Of a stretch of DNA of 64,000 bases, positions 1 through 9,559 are shown one piece after another; the stretch's first letter is position 1, and each line of letters starts with the position of its first letter. This DNA comes from Tetmemena sp. SeJ-2015 (taxonomy: Eukaryota > Ciliophora > Spirotrichea > Sporadotrichida > Oxytrichidae). The position numbers and the translations under genes are program-made. The stretch lies in the NCBI GenBank assembly GCA_027382625.1, contig JAJKFJ010021574.1, positions 186,001 to 250,000 of the forward strand, read 5' to 3'. The notes beneath the pieces were generated by a model that was not told the DNA's origin, did no database searches, and saw only the letters and a program-made list of their open reading frames with translations.

Positions 1-173
1 TTTGAAATTTAAATATTTTTTCTTTCTCTTTTATAAATCAAAGAGGAGTTAGATCAGATGAGAATAAGTTAAAGGCGTTATTCTTGAAATGATTGGAAGT
101 AAAAATAGCTTTCTCATCATATAAAGTATGAAATCAGTAGCTTGTTAGGTTTAAGATTTCTCTCTCTCTTTGT

Positions 174-3100
174 TCAGTTAATGAAGCTGACTGTGAGGCA
201 TTTCATTTCGAAAGGAGTGAAGTTTACCATATCTCCGTGATTCTAAGAGTTTAAATTTAAATAAATGATAGTCTTTAAGTTGACCTTTGATTGAGGATAC
301 TCGCTTTCAAATCTCTCGAACTGTCTGTGTTTAAATATGTAGGTCTCGTCTGATTACTTCGGGTTCAAGTCAGTCAACTTATTATTCTACAAATTTTAAT
401 AGAAAATTAATGATGTGTATTATTTCATAGAAAGTAGCAAGTTAATTTAATGATAATGTTGGTAGATAGGCAGTGGAGAGATAACTTCTCGTCTTCTACT
501 TGAACCTTTAAAGTAGATTGGTCAAATGTGAACAGTTCTTTGGGGAGGTTAATGTTCTAGTTCAAAGTGTTTCTGATTCTTAATTATTGAGATATTCAAA
601 TTAAAACTATTTAAAGTCTCAAGAAGAACTTATCGTGGATTCTCACGAAGTCTATTAGATCAAATCCGTCCATAGCAGTAGCTGGAAGCATAAAAAAATA
701 TTTTAAGACAAGCATAGAAGTGAAGGGGAGATTTGAGTTGGCAGAAGTCTGATCATCAACATGATCATCAGAATCTCTTCTCAGCACCATAAATTTGTCA
801 TGAATCTCTTCCTAGAGGGCTATTTTAGCAGATATAGCTGAGGCTCTGCTGCCAGTCATTTGCATAACCAATTCCATAGTAGTTCTATCGTTATCCTGAA
901 GATATTCTCCAAGACCCTTGTCGTTGTTTACATTTCTCAGGTTTCTAGTCAGGAAAAAGTTCACTTCGTTGTTAGTGTCACCTTAGACCAAAACTCCACC
1001 TGGTCTGTTCGTTTGAATTAAGAGAGTGTTTTTAACGTTGTCACCCTTCACATCCCATATCAAATTAGCAAAAATTTTAGATCAGAAGCAAAGATTTCTA
1101 AAGTAAAATTAGAGAGATAGAATCTTAAATCTAAGTGTGAATAAATCAAACCGTGAGTGTAGGGGAAGGTATCTTTGCCAACCTTATTCCCACCGTGAGA
1201 CTTATTGTGATGTCTTTCAACGGAGAAAGCTTCTGAATAACTTAAATTCAAATAATAAAGCACTGTTGTCAGTGTAAACTCTGTAGGAGTTGTGAGTGTC
1301 AACTCTAGTGAGAGAAACGAAAATCTCTCTCGTCTCTTGGTTTTGTAGATCGTATGTGAGATTGAATCTACTTAAAGCGTTTGAATCACCTAGCTTCTCG
1401 ACAGTGAATGTCTTAATCAAGTAATCTTCCCCATTTCTTCTTGTAAATTTGAATCTCAACTATTAAAGTAACTTTATTGTGGAATTTAAATAAACTGCAC
1501 TTGGGAGCCACTCTCAATTTTCTGAGCCTGACTGAGAGTATAGTCACTCATGTCATATCTGTTGCTAGTAGGATTGAACAGATAGACGCAAGAGTGAGTG
1601 CTTCCTCCATCGTAGTAAACTAGTTTCTCAGTGAAAGTCTCTTCAATGAAATTTCCAATCGATGATTATGGCTGAATTGATTTCAGAGTAAAGGACTTTA
1701 TGTGCTTAGTCTTGCTGTCAAAATTAATGGTTAGTCTCACATGAGAGTTTTCTATTTGATACTGGGAGTGCTTTGGATCTAACTCAGACTTAAAAAAGGA
1801 ATTTAGGATTAAGAAATTTAACTTGAAATAAATTGGAATCATGCAGGACATAAATAAAGCTAGATCATAACAAGTGCACTCTCGCCTCTAAACACATGTC
1901 ACCCATGGAGTCAATTTAATTAGTGATGACTCATAGCTATCATTTGGGGACTAGAGAGAATCTCCTGCAGTACTTGGCATCTGACTCCCTAATCAGCTCT
2001 CATTATGAGGACATCTGAATCTGCAGACCCCTAAAATCCTCGATCTGGAGTCGATTAGACCTGGCAAAAGGAATATTGTGACCCCAACATAAAAAAGCAA
2101 ACTGCCGCTTTTTTTAAGAGTCTAGAGACTGAAACTGAACTGGAGTGGAAGACTGTTACAATCGTGAACATGTTGTCTCAGAACATGACTGCTACTGTGT
2201 CAAGGAACAAACTCTAAAAATAGAATGCCAAACTTCAACAAATCTAATGACATCTTCCTCAACTGTTTCATAAACTTCTGAAGAGAGAACTTTATTACTT
2301 GCGGATAATGAGATCTGGTAGATATTTAGCCTGAATTGAAAGCCATTTCTAAATTAATTAAAGAAAAAAACGTTTAATATTTAAATTCCATATTAAGAAT
2401 ATATCACGCAACTAGTTCAAAAAAATGACTAAACAAAGATGACTCCAAAGTTTAGGCGATCACCATTAATTAGCATGGGTAGAACTTATACCTGTTTTAA
2501 GGCCTCACTGAACACCTTCAAAACCTCGAGTACTACTGCAACATACTCTTACATCGACACCGTCCATGTTCCCTTCAGAATTTCCACCCCATCCAGATCT
2601 CTTTTCTATGATACATAACTCCATGAATGGTAGTCACTAATCTAGGGCCAAAGGGCTACTGCTTGAGACGTAGTACAGTTCTCACACGGCTTTGGATTTC
2701 TCCATAATCCAAGCACCTCTATATTTAAACAATTCACCACTTTCCAGTGGATTATTGTCAATAAGGAATTCCAGCATTAAAACTCTTTTAATTATTTTAA
2801 ATTAAAAGTGCTTTCCAAATAAAATATGTAACTGCCTTCACATGTTTCTACAGGAGCTCTCTCTTCATACTATTTCTTTGCTATTTTATCTGTTTTCAGA
2901 GCTGACTGTTTTGAAAAGTCTCCACTCGTGAAAAAATGGCAGTTTAGTTTTTAATTCTGTGGCAACTATACTAAACTAGATTACCTTCAGATGATAAAAG
3001 TTATGTGAAAGAGGCATTGAGTTATGACTGGTTAATCTTCCCTCTCCAGCCAAGCCTATCTTTGATGCCACGGTATGCATCCCTGATTTTAACTTTGAAA

Positions 3101-5296
3101 TTTAATAGACTTAAAATAGAATATCATAAATTTTGATTCAGTTTGAGAAACATCATTAGTGCCTGCCTCAGTCTCCTTGTTCTCAAATATCTTGAATGAC
3201 TTCATGCTAAGAGGTCTGAGCTCTTGCAAGAATGAAACTGTGAATAAGAAAATAAATTGTACTTTTTATAAAAAATTCCTCCTATTTATTAGCAGAAGGA
3301 GAGACTTCAAATGCAGATACTTCTTTGTCAGTTTCAATATCAACAATTCTGAGGTTGTTGCTCTTTGAGTCAAAAGATACTCTCTTTGTAGCAGCTTTGT
3401 GGAGAGGGTTGAAGGCTAGTATCTGATATTGGTTGCTCATATCAGATTCTAAGAATTTTTCCTTAAGCTTGGAAAGATCAAAACATTCTAAATATAATCT
3501 CTAATAAATCAAGGGATGTGTCTTTAATGTTCACCTTAAAAAACCTTATTGTAATAAAGTTTATTAATCGACCTTGCCAAGCTTATCAACAATTTCCTTG
3601 GAAATCTCATCTAGTTTCTAGATGCCTTCGTTTGCAATACGCATGTAATCTCCAGCTACCCAGTTAGCAGATGTGCCACTTATAGCATCGTGGTGAAGGA
3701 GGATGGCAATACTGTTTCTAACCTTTTGAATTTCTTCAAGGGATGTATAAATTATACTCTTTCAAGATATTATCACACATATTCATTAATTTATAAAGAT
3801 TTATTTGATGAGTCTAAGAGTGCTTTGTAGCTGGTGACCTTTGCTTAAAGTTTCTTTATTTAGTCCTTACTCAGTTTAAGGCTGCCTGATGTGGTCTAAA
3901 GGCTGATCTTCATTATTCAGAACAATTAAATATATTAACTAATCTTCTCAATCTCAGCAGAGCAGGCGAAGAAAAGACTCTCAGTTGCCTTGTAGTGGTT
4001 GAAAGCAAGTTTAGTTTTGCGCTTGAGCTCTGGTCTGCTTCCGAAGTAGCCACTCCAGTTGTCATTATTCCACTCGTCATAGATGTAGAGATCCCTGAGT
4101 AAATCTTCTTAAACTCTTGATGAGCATTTTTGCCATTCTGACCACCAAAGTCCTCGTGCAAATCAGTGAAAGTCTTATACTTCACGTCCAAAGTCTTATC
4201 AGTGTAGCGTTTAAGGTTGTTGATGATAGCGTTTGCGTTAGAGAAGGAGTGGGAGGCGTCTTGGAAAGCAAAGTCATCTCCAAAAGGCTAGTAAGCAATT
4301 CTGTGGTTGGCTTTTAAGTTGTCATTTTAATAAGATGAGTGAAATTAAGTAGAAAAATATATTAAGGTGACTAATTATAGTCATCTTGGATTGAGGGTCC
4401 ACCATAAGATCCAAGAACTGAGAGGCGCACTAATCATTTTGCTAGAAGCATCCACCGCCAGTGTTGATGTTATACCTGTAGTCAAGAGCATAAGTCCACA
4501 CTCTGTAGGCCTTAATGCGACTTTCCGCATCTCCCTCCCAAGTGAACCACATTTTGTGATTATCACCGAAGTAACCCTGGATTTCTACTGGCATGCGATA
4601 CAATATCATTGCCTCGTATCCAAGATGTGAGTATAGATAGGAAGAGCTTAATAAAAAGTAAGCTACTTAAATTTAGATAGGGAGAGAGTGAGGAGTGGCC
4701 GAAGGCATCTATTGCCATAGATACCTTAGGAATCACTCCAAAGTTGTCTTTCAAGAACTGGAGACTCCCATCAAGCATGAATATCAAACTTAGTATATAT
4801 AACTAACATCATTATAACTTTTGTAATCTGACATGGCTTCGTCTGGCTGTACCATGCCTCCATTTTCTAGCTGGAAAGCCTTAGCCTTGATTAGTTATTT
4901 CATTCTATCTTTGGTTTGCTGGTTTGCGTCCTAGTTCCACCACTTGATGAAGAAAGCGTAATCAGCCCAAATGAAGCGCTCTTTGTCGCCTGATGCAGCC
5001 TGCTTGGCCATTTCCCCATCGTCTCTCGAATATCGGTCGCTCAAATAGTTGAAAACCGAGTTGAGAATGTTGCGGGTCCTAGTATTATAGTAGTCTTCAA
5101 AGCTAGTCAGCCAACCTGCATCCGTGTGAGAATGAGGAATGACATAGTAGGAGGTTCCTGTGTAGTCCTACTGCCTCAACTCTCTCAAGAAACCCTTAGA
5201 AGAGTAGGAGTTCACTCCTGAGAAAGTAAGAGCGCAGAGGGCGGCCAGTGCACCTACAGATATTTTTTTGAGTTTAGAATATTTTTAGGAGGGCAT
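174..5296 (-). CDS. GH38 alpha-mannosidase, copy A (IES-interrupted)
   Basis: Class II alpha-mannosidase (glycoside hydrolase 38), which trims alpha-mannose from glycans, probably in a lysosome or along the secretory route. The start at 5296 is followed by a hydrophobic signal/anchor segment. Visible family motifs are HSHTDAGWL, IDAFGHSS (nucleophile Asp region), DNWSGYFGSRP, LLHHDAISGT (acid/base region) and RPGGVLVQGD. The C-terminus ends TPFEMKCLTVSFIN before TGA at 174-176. The frame is cut by at least eleven IESs, one of them about 1.3 kb. There is a one-base frame break near 4095 in a run of three G. It lies head-to-tail with a diverged paralogue 217 bp upstream, so it is a local duplication. 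The family call is very secure; several MDS borders are approximate. Confidence 0.93.
578..619 (-). other. IES, pointer AGA, mannosidase A
   Basis: Pointer copies 617-619 and 578-580. Removing 39 bp turns a stopped frame into FLRIRNTLNQN, the usual GH38 leucine-arginine stretch. The pointer is short, so the border may shift by a base or two. Confidence 0.7.
1059..1150 (-). other. IES, pointer TTTGAT, mannosidase A
   Basis: Pointer copies 1145-1150 and 1059-1064; 86 bp removed. Joins Y-T-H to G-L-I-W-D-V. Copy B has an IES at the same site with pointer AATG. Confidence 0.88.
1226..1261 (-). other. IES, pointer GCTTT, mannosidase A only
   Basis: Pointer copies 1257-1261 and 1226-1230; 31 bp removed, giving TDNSAFSVER. 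Copy B reads TDNSAFSVER without any insert, so this IES was gained or lost after duplication. Confidence 0.9.
1458..1496 (-). other. IES, pointer AGTT, mannosidase A
   Basis: Pointer copies 1493-1496 and 1458-1461; 35 bp removed, giving S-Q-V-Q-L-R-F-K-F. Copy B has an IES at the same residue with pointer TTTACACT. A third AGTT inside the insert leaves some ambiguity. Confidence 0.82.
1792..3130 (-). other. Large IES of about 1.34 kb, mannosidase A
   Basis: Candidate pointer TTT at 3128-3130 and 1792-1794; 1336 bp removed, joining T-E-S-K-F to K-S-E-L-D-P-K-H in frame. Copy B has no long insert here. Base composition is closer to coding sequence than that of the short IESs, and a minus-strand frame of about 95 codons is open just inside it. 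The short pointer makes exact ends provisional. Confidence 0.7.
3231..3276 (-). other. IES, pointer ATT, mannosidase A
   Basis: Pointer copies 3274-3276 and 3231-3233; 43 bp removed, giving E-E-F-L-Q-E-L-R-P-L. Same position as the GTAGAA IES of copy B (V-E-F-A-L-E-L-K-P-L). Confidence 0.8.
3742..3810 (-). other. IES, pointer CATC, mannosidase A
   Basis: Pointer copies 3807-3810 and 3742-3745; 65 bp removed, giving L-D-S-S-L-E-E-I-Q-K-V. Copy B has an IES two codons further along with pointer GAGAT. Confidence 0.85.
3906..3946 (-). other. IES, pointer AAGAT, mannosidase A
   Basis: Pointer copies 3942-3946 and 3906-3910; 36 bp removed. The insert carries an in-frame TGA; removal gives A-E-I-E-K-I-S-L-Q-T. 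Copy B has a 14-bp IES at the matching place. Confidence 0.85.
4320..4395 (-). other. IES in mannosidase A, pointer not resolved
   Basis: The frame shifts between D-P-Q-S and L-K-A-N-H-R-I-A-Y. Several 2-3 bp repeats (ATC, AA) would restore it, so the borders stay open. Confidence 0.6.
4634..4680 (-). other. IES, pointer CTATCTA, mannosidase A
   Basis: Pointer copies 4674-4680 and 4634-4640; 40 bp removed. Restores S-P-Y-L-Y-S-H-L-G-Y-E-A next to the nucleophile motif. Confidence 0.9.
4787..4820 (-). other. IES, pointer AAGTT, mannosidase A
   Basis: Pointer copies 4816-4820 and 4787-4791; 29 bp removed, giving D-Y-K-S-L-I-F-M-L-D-G with the family's exact spacing. Copy B has an IES one codon away with pointer ATCAT. 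Confidence 0.9.
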
Positions 5297-5512
5297 GATT
5301 TGAATTCAGCTGCAAATCAGATAGATATAATTATATAGTCTATTTTATTATCTTTAGAATATCGTGAGAATTGCAAACACTATTTAACTCTTCAGGGACA
5401 ATACTAAAATCCAGCTTAAACTTTCTCATTCTGATCGTCATTAAATCACTATGAGAAACCTATGGGGAAATAGTAAAGAAACTTTTAAAATGAAATTTTC
5501 ATGTGAATTCTT

Positions 5513-8500
5513 TCACTCAAAATTGATGAGAAGGCACTTAATTTCAAAAGGCTTGAAAGAAATAGATTAGGAATCTGATAGATTTAAAATAGATTGATTA
5601 TCACTCTTTAAGTAAATATTAGATTGTCATTCTTTGAAGTGATTGAGTCGTCACTTTGAAATTCTGTTTCGAATCTTCTTAGCTTTCTGTGCTAGAAAAG
5701 AAACTCTTCACCGCTAACAGGTTTGTTTAAGTCCTCTTTCTAACAATTAAATAGATAAAATTAACTTTTGACTCTTTCATTTATTCAAGACAGTGGGCAG
5801 CCAAGTTATTATCTTAAGCAATTAGATGGATTTAAGTTTGCTCCAGGCTTAAAATCATTCTGGGGACTTTGACTTGCCTATTCTGGTAGTTCCTTAAGCA
5901 ATATAATTATTCAGAAGAATGAGGATAATTTTGTTTTTTCCTGCTCTGAGATAGAAATGAGTCTTGATCTTCACAAAATCAATAATGTCCAAACCCTCCA
6001 ACTAAGTATTCTTCACTATTAAAAAAAAGAATAATGTGAAAAAATCTTAGCTATTTCAGCTTGAGGAAGATCGTAAACGCTAAAATAATTTATAAAAGCT
6101 TTGGGGTTTGCTAAACGGAGTAGGGACCTGCAAAAATTTATCATGAATGTCCTCAGTCAATTGAATTCTTTTATCGTTAACTTTCCTTCTGTCTTTCAAA
6201 GGAGCAAATATCAAATCTAGCCTAGTTAAGGATGTATCATCTAGTCTGTCAGGCAAGCCCTTGTCCCAATTTACGTTGTTCAAATTTCGAGTTATAAAGA
6301 AATCAAGTTCATTCTAACTCTCGCCCAAAACTATCACTCCTCCTGGACGACTTGTCATTATGGAAAGTGTATTTCTTTAACCTAGCTGAGTCTTGTGTCA
6401 TCACTATCCCATATCAATCCATTTAAAGTAAGTTTTAAACCTTTATTTAAAACACATTGGTGTAGGGGAACGTGAGCTTCCCAATATTTTGCGTATTTGT
6501 GGGAGTATCAAAGGTATTGTTGTAGTTTCTCTCAACTGAGAAAGCGCTGTTATCAGTGAAAACTCGATATGAAGATTAAGGATTAGTTCTTACTATCTTT
6601 GCTAGAATTTCTTTGTGCTCAAAGTTACGTACTTCATAGGAAAGATTGAAAACTTAGGTAATCCTTGGTGCTTGTTAAGAGTAAATATTTTGGAGAGTGT
6701 GCTGACCATTCTATTGGAGCCCGTCTTTTGATAGTTGAATCTCAATTGAGTGTAAATTAATATTGATGTAAGGTTTTATAATTAAAGTGTAAAGACTAGT
6801 CTCGAGTTTGGTCATATTTAGGAAGATGTAGCCAGTTTCAAGTTGCTTTTGTTGCCTTGGATTGAACAAGTAAATGCACGAGTGAGTATTCTCTCCACTG
6901 AAGTAAACTATGCTTTCTGTAAAAGTTTCGATATTGAATTCCTCTCTTCCGTCTTCTCCCTTTATACTTTTGAAAGAGAATTAGGTTATCTGATTTGAAC
7001 TTGTATTGAAGTCAATACCCAATTCTAGATTCTTGTTTACTAGAAGACTATAAGCATAATACATAATAACTCAATTGATTATAGAAGAATCTTTTGGTTA
7101 GTCTTGGCATCTAATAATTTTTCTCTTATGACTACGCTCTCTAAATTTAGATCAAATTTACCCTCCTTTATCATAATCGATTTCATTGCTAATGGCTTCA
7201 ACTCTAATGCAAATTCTACTGATAATTTAAAAAACAATTTTCCAAAATTTAATTTTCTACCCAGTACTTCTTGTTGTACTCGACTAAAATTATTTCAAAT
7301 GGTATGTCATTTCCAGTAGATAGATCTAGTATAGAAATATTGTTGGTTTTAACTTCAATAGTGATCTTATCTGTGCGAGTTCTGTGGATAGGATTAAATA
7401 TCAATATCTAGTAAGTGCCTCTTGTTCCATCGGATTGATACACTGACGCCTTTGTTTTCGTCATGTCAACAAATATATAAGGCAATAAATTCAATGTCTA
7501 TATTTATAAACAACTCTATCATAAATCTGGGCTCTACCTAATTTCTCAACAAGTTCATATGCAATAGAATCCATAGTTGCATGCTAAGTGTTTACGATGG
7601 ATAAGTAATCCTACTCAGGGGTGGCGCTACAAGTTCCACTGATAGCATCATGATGCAGCAAGATAGAGATATCGTCTCTAACTTTCTGAATCTCGCATAT
7701 AAAACTTTAAAATATTTGATCTCCTGAAGTTTGGAGTCTATGAAGCTTTGGTAGAAAGTTATCTTCTGACTTAAGTCTCTCGTCACATCTTAAGGAAACT
7801 CATTTTTCACAAACTATATCGTCTTATCATAGAATTAAAATATAGCTTCTGAATTTTCAGATATCTTAAATGGGTTATAATTCTTTGCAGTTCAGCATAG
7901 CAAGCAAAGTATAGACTCTACAGAGCTTTGTAGTGATTGAAGACCTGCTTAATTTGGTACTTCAACTGGGGTTTACTTCCATAGTAGCCACTCCAGTTAT
8001 CTCCGTTGCTTTAGTCATAAACAAACATGTCTCCTGAATACACTTTCTTAAAATCTTAGTGTGAAATCAATAAAACATATAACAACTTCAGAAATGGATT
8101 TAAGTGTGACAAGGAGCCTGGCTAGTTGCCAGAATACTGGTTATGTAGATCTGTGAAGGAAGTAAACTTAATCCTCATCTAGTTATTTAGATAACGCTTA
8201 AGATTGTCTATTATTTGGTGCACATTAGCAAAGTTAGTATTGGCTTGCTGGAATGAGAAATCTGTACCGAAAGTTTTCAATATACATTAAAGATTTGTTT
8301 TAAATTATGTGTATTAAAAGTTTGGAACGCAATTTTGGTGTCGTGAGCTGTTGTCTGAGCAAACCTTTAGTTACTTATGTGTAGGTCCATGAATTTTTCA
8401 GCGCAGGCGTTAGTATCTTTGAAGCAAGCATCTCCTGAAAACTTTCCCTTATCAAGGTTAAATTATTCATCCAGAGAGTAAACTATAAGCCTTTAAACTT

Positions 8501-9441
8501 TTAATCTCTTCGAATCGTCTCCCTCCCAAGTGAAGAAAAAGGTCTTGTCATTTAGCAAATCCACTATAAAGCTCAGCAGGCATACGATGAAGTACTATTC
8601 CTTCAAACCCAAGGTAATGATAGAGGTAGGGAGTCAAAGATGAATGACCAAAAGCGTCTATGGACATAGCAACCTTGGGTAAGAAGTTGAAATTCTCATG
8701 GATGAATTAAAGTCCTCCATCAAACATGAACATGATTAAAATAAGAGAAAGGAGTTTAATGATACTCTTATAGTCTGATAAAGCCTCATCTTGCTGCACC
8801 ATTCCTCCGTTCTCAAGTTGGAATATTCCCTCTCTGATGAATTTTTTCATAGTGTCTCGAGTATTTTGAACTGTATCTTCCTTCCACCATCTTATGAAGA
8901 ATGCAAATATAATACTTGTTTTATTCAATCAAATACACTAATTTATAATTAGCAAAATCCGCCCATATCATTTTTTCATATTGGTCTGACTAAGTCTGCA
9001 TCAAATCTTGCCATTAAGAGGAAGTTTTGTCGGAGGGATAGCGTGTGTTTAAATAGTTGAAGGTAGTTGTGAGGATATTTCTCACTCTCCCATGATAGTA
9101 CACATTCACCACTTTTCATGAATCACTGTTTAGAATTAAGCTTAATTAATAAAGGATTGTAAGTGAGCCACCATCCTGCATCTGTGTGAGAATGGGGTAT
9201 CACGTAATAAGTGGTGTCCTTGAAATCTTGTGGTGGATATTTTTATACAGTCCCACTATCACCCTCAACATTTGGTTTTAGTTGACTACTAACACATCCT
9301 ATGAGAATAAGAGTAGTTATGAATGCTGTCTTTAACAATCTCTTCAATGGATAGTCATATGATTTTAGCTATATGAAAGTTTAGAAACCGTCACAAATAT
9401 CAAAAAATTTTTTGAAATTCAAATAAACTTGACTTTACCAT
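5513..9441 (-). CDS. GH38 alpha-mannosidase, copy B (IES-interrupted)
   Basis: Second class II alpha-mannosidase, paralogous to copy A. The start at 9441 (M-V-K-S) continues after a TCA-pointer IES into a hydrophobic N-terminus, then HSHTDAGW, IDAFGHSS, DNWSGYYGSKP, LLHHDAISGT and RPGGVIVLGE. It ends FKPFEIKCLLINFE then TGA at 5513-5515. At least ten pointer-bounded IESs (14 to about 70 bp removed) are resolved; deleting them restores continuous alignment with copy A. Several occupy the same protein position as in copy A but have different pointers and unrelated inserts. Same predicted function as copy A; substrate specificity cannot be told. Confidence 0.93.
6374..6394 (-). other. IES of 17 bp, pointer AAGA, mannosidase B
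   Basis: Pointer copies 6391-6394 and 6374-6377. Removal restores W-D-S-D-D-T-R-N-T-L-S-I-M, matching W-D-V-K-G-D-N-V-K-N-T-L in copy A, which has no insert here. Confidence 0.82.
6420..6458 (-). other. IES, pointer AATG, mannosidase B
   Basis: Pointer copies 6455-6458 and 6420-6423; 35 bp removed, giving Y-T-N-G-L-I-W-D. Same site as the TTTGAT IES of copy A. Confidence 0.86.
6749..6793 (-). other. IES, pointer TTTACACT, mannosidase B
   Basis: Pointer copies 6786-6793 and 6749-6756; 37 bp removed, giving T-S-L-Y-T-Q-L-R-F-N-Y. Same site as the AGTT IES of copy A. Confidence 0.92.
7214..7260 (-). other. IES, pointer GTAGAA, mannosidase B
   Basis: Pointer copies 7255-7260 and 7214-7219; 41 bp removed, giving K-K-Y-W-V-E-F-A-L-E-L-K-P-L. 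Confidence 0.9.
7690..7723 (-). other. IES, pointer GAGAT, mannosidase B
   Basis: Pointer copies 7719-7723 and 7690-7694; 29 bp removed, giving K-L-Q-E-I-Q-K-V-R-D-D-I just before LLHHDAISGT. Confidence 0.9.
7862..7878 (-). other. IES of 14 bp, pointer ATA, mannosidase B
   Basis: Pointer copies 7876-7878 and 7862-7864. Removal gives L-Q-R-I-I-S-E-N-S-E-A-I. Among the smallest inserts in the window. Confidence 0.72.
8058..8109 (-). other. IES, pointer TCACACT, mannosidase B
   Basis: Pointer copies 8103-8109 and 8058-8064; 45 bp removed. The insert has an in-frame TGA. Joins G-S-L-S-H to Q-D-F-K-K-V-Y; copy A has no insert at this site. Confidence 0.9.
8270..8323 (-). other. IES, pointer AAACTTT, mannosidase B
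   Basis: Pointer copies 8317-8323 and 8270-8276; 47 bp removed, giving I-A-F-Q-T-F-G-T-D-F. Copy A reads straight through I-A-Y-Q-P-F-G-D-D-F. Confidence 0.9.
8732..8763 (-). other. IES of 27 bp, in frame, pointer ATCAT, mannosidase B
   Basis: Pointer copies 8759-8763 and 8732-8736. It removes nine codons that have no TGA. The family spacing and the frame-breaking IES one codon away in copy A support excision. Confidence 0.8.
9360..9432 (-). other. IES, pointer TCA, mannosidase B, just after the start
   Basis: Pointer copies 9430-9432 and 9360-9362; 70 bp removed. Joins M-V-K-S to Y-D-Y-P-L-K-R-L-L-K and a hydrophobic leader, giving an N-terminus like that of copy A. Confidence 0.75.
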
Positions 9442-9559
9442 TTTTATCCTGTCTTTTTGAATATTATAAGGCTAATCTGTATTTCTATGTTAATAGTTCC
9501 CCACAACTATCAATCAAATAATATTTTCCAAATTTTGTAAAAGAAATTAGAAATTCACC

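Noticed and set aside
4787..4820. Reading the interruptions as introns only
   Set aside because: Most start and end without GT...AG, and where GT/AG can be forced (as here) the splice leaves a TGA or a wrong frame, while pointer-based removal restores family spacing. True introns were kept separately.
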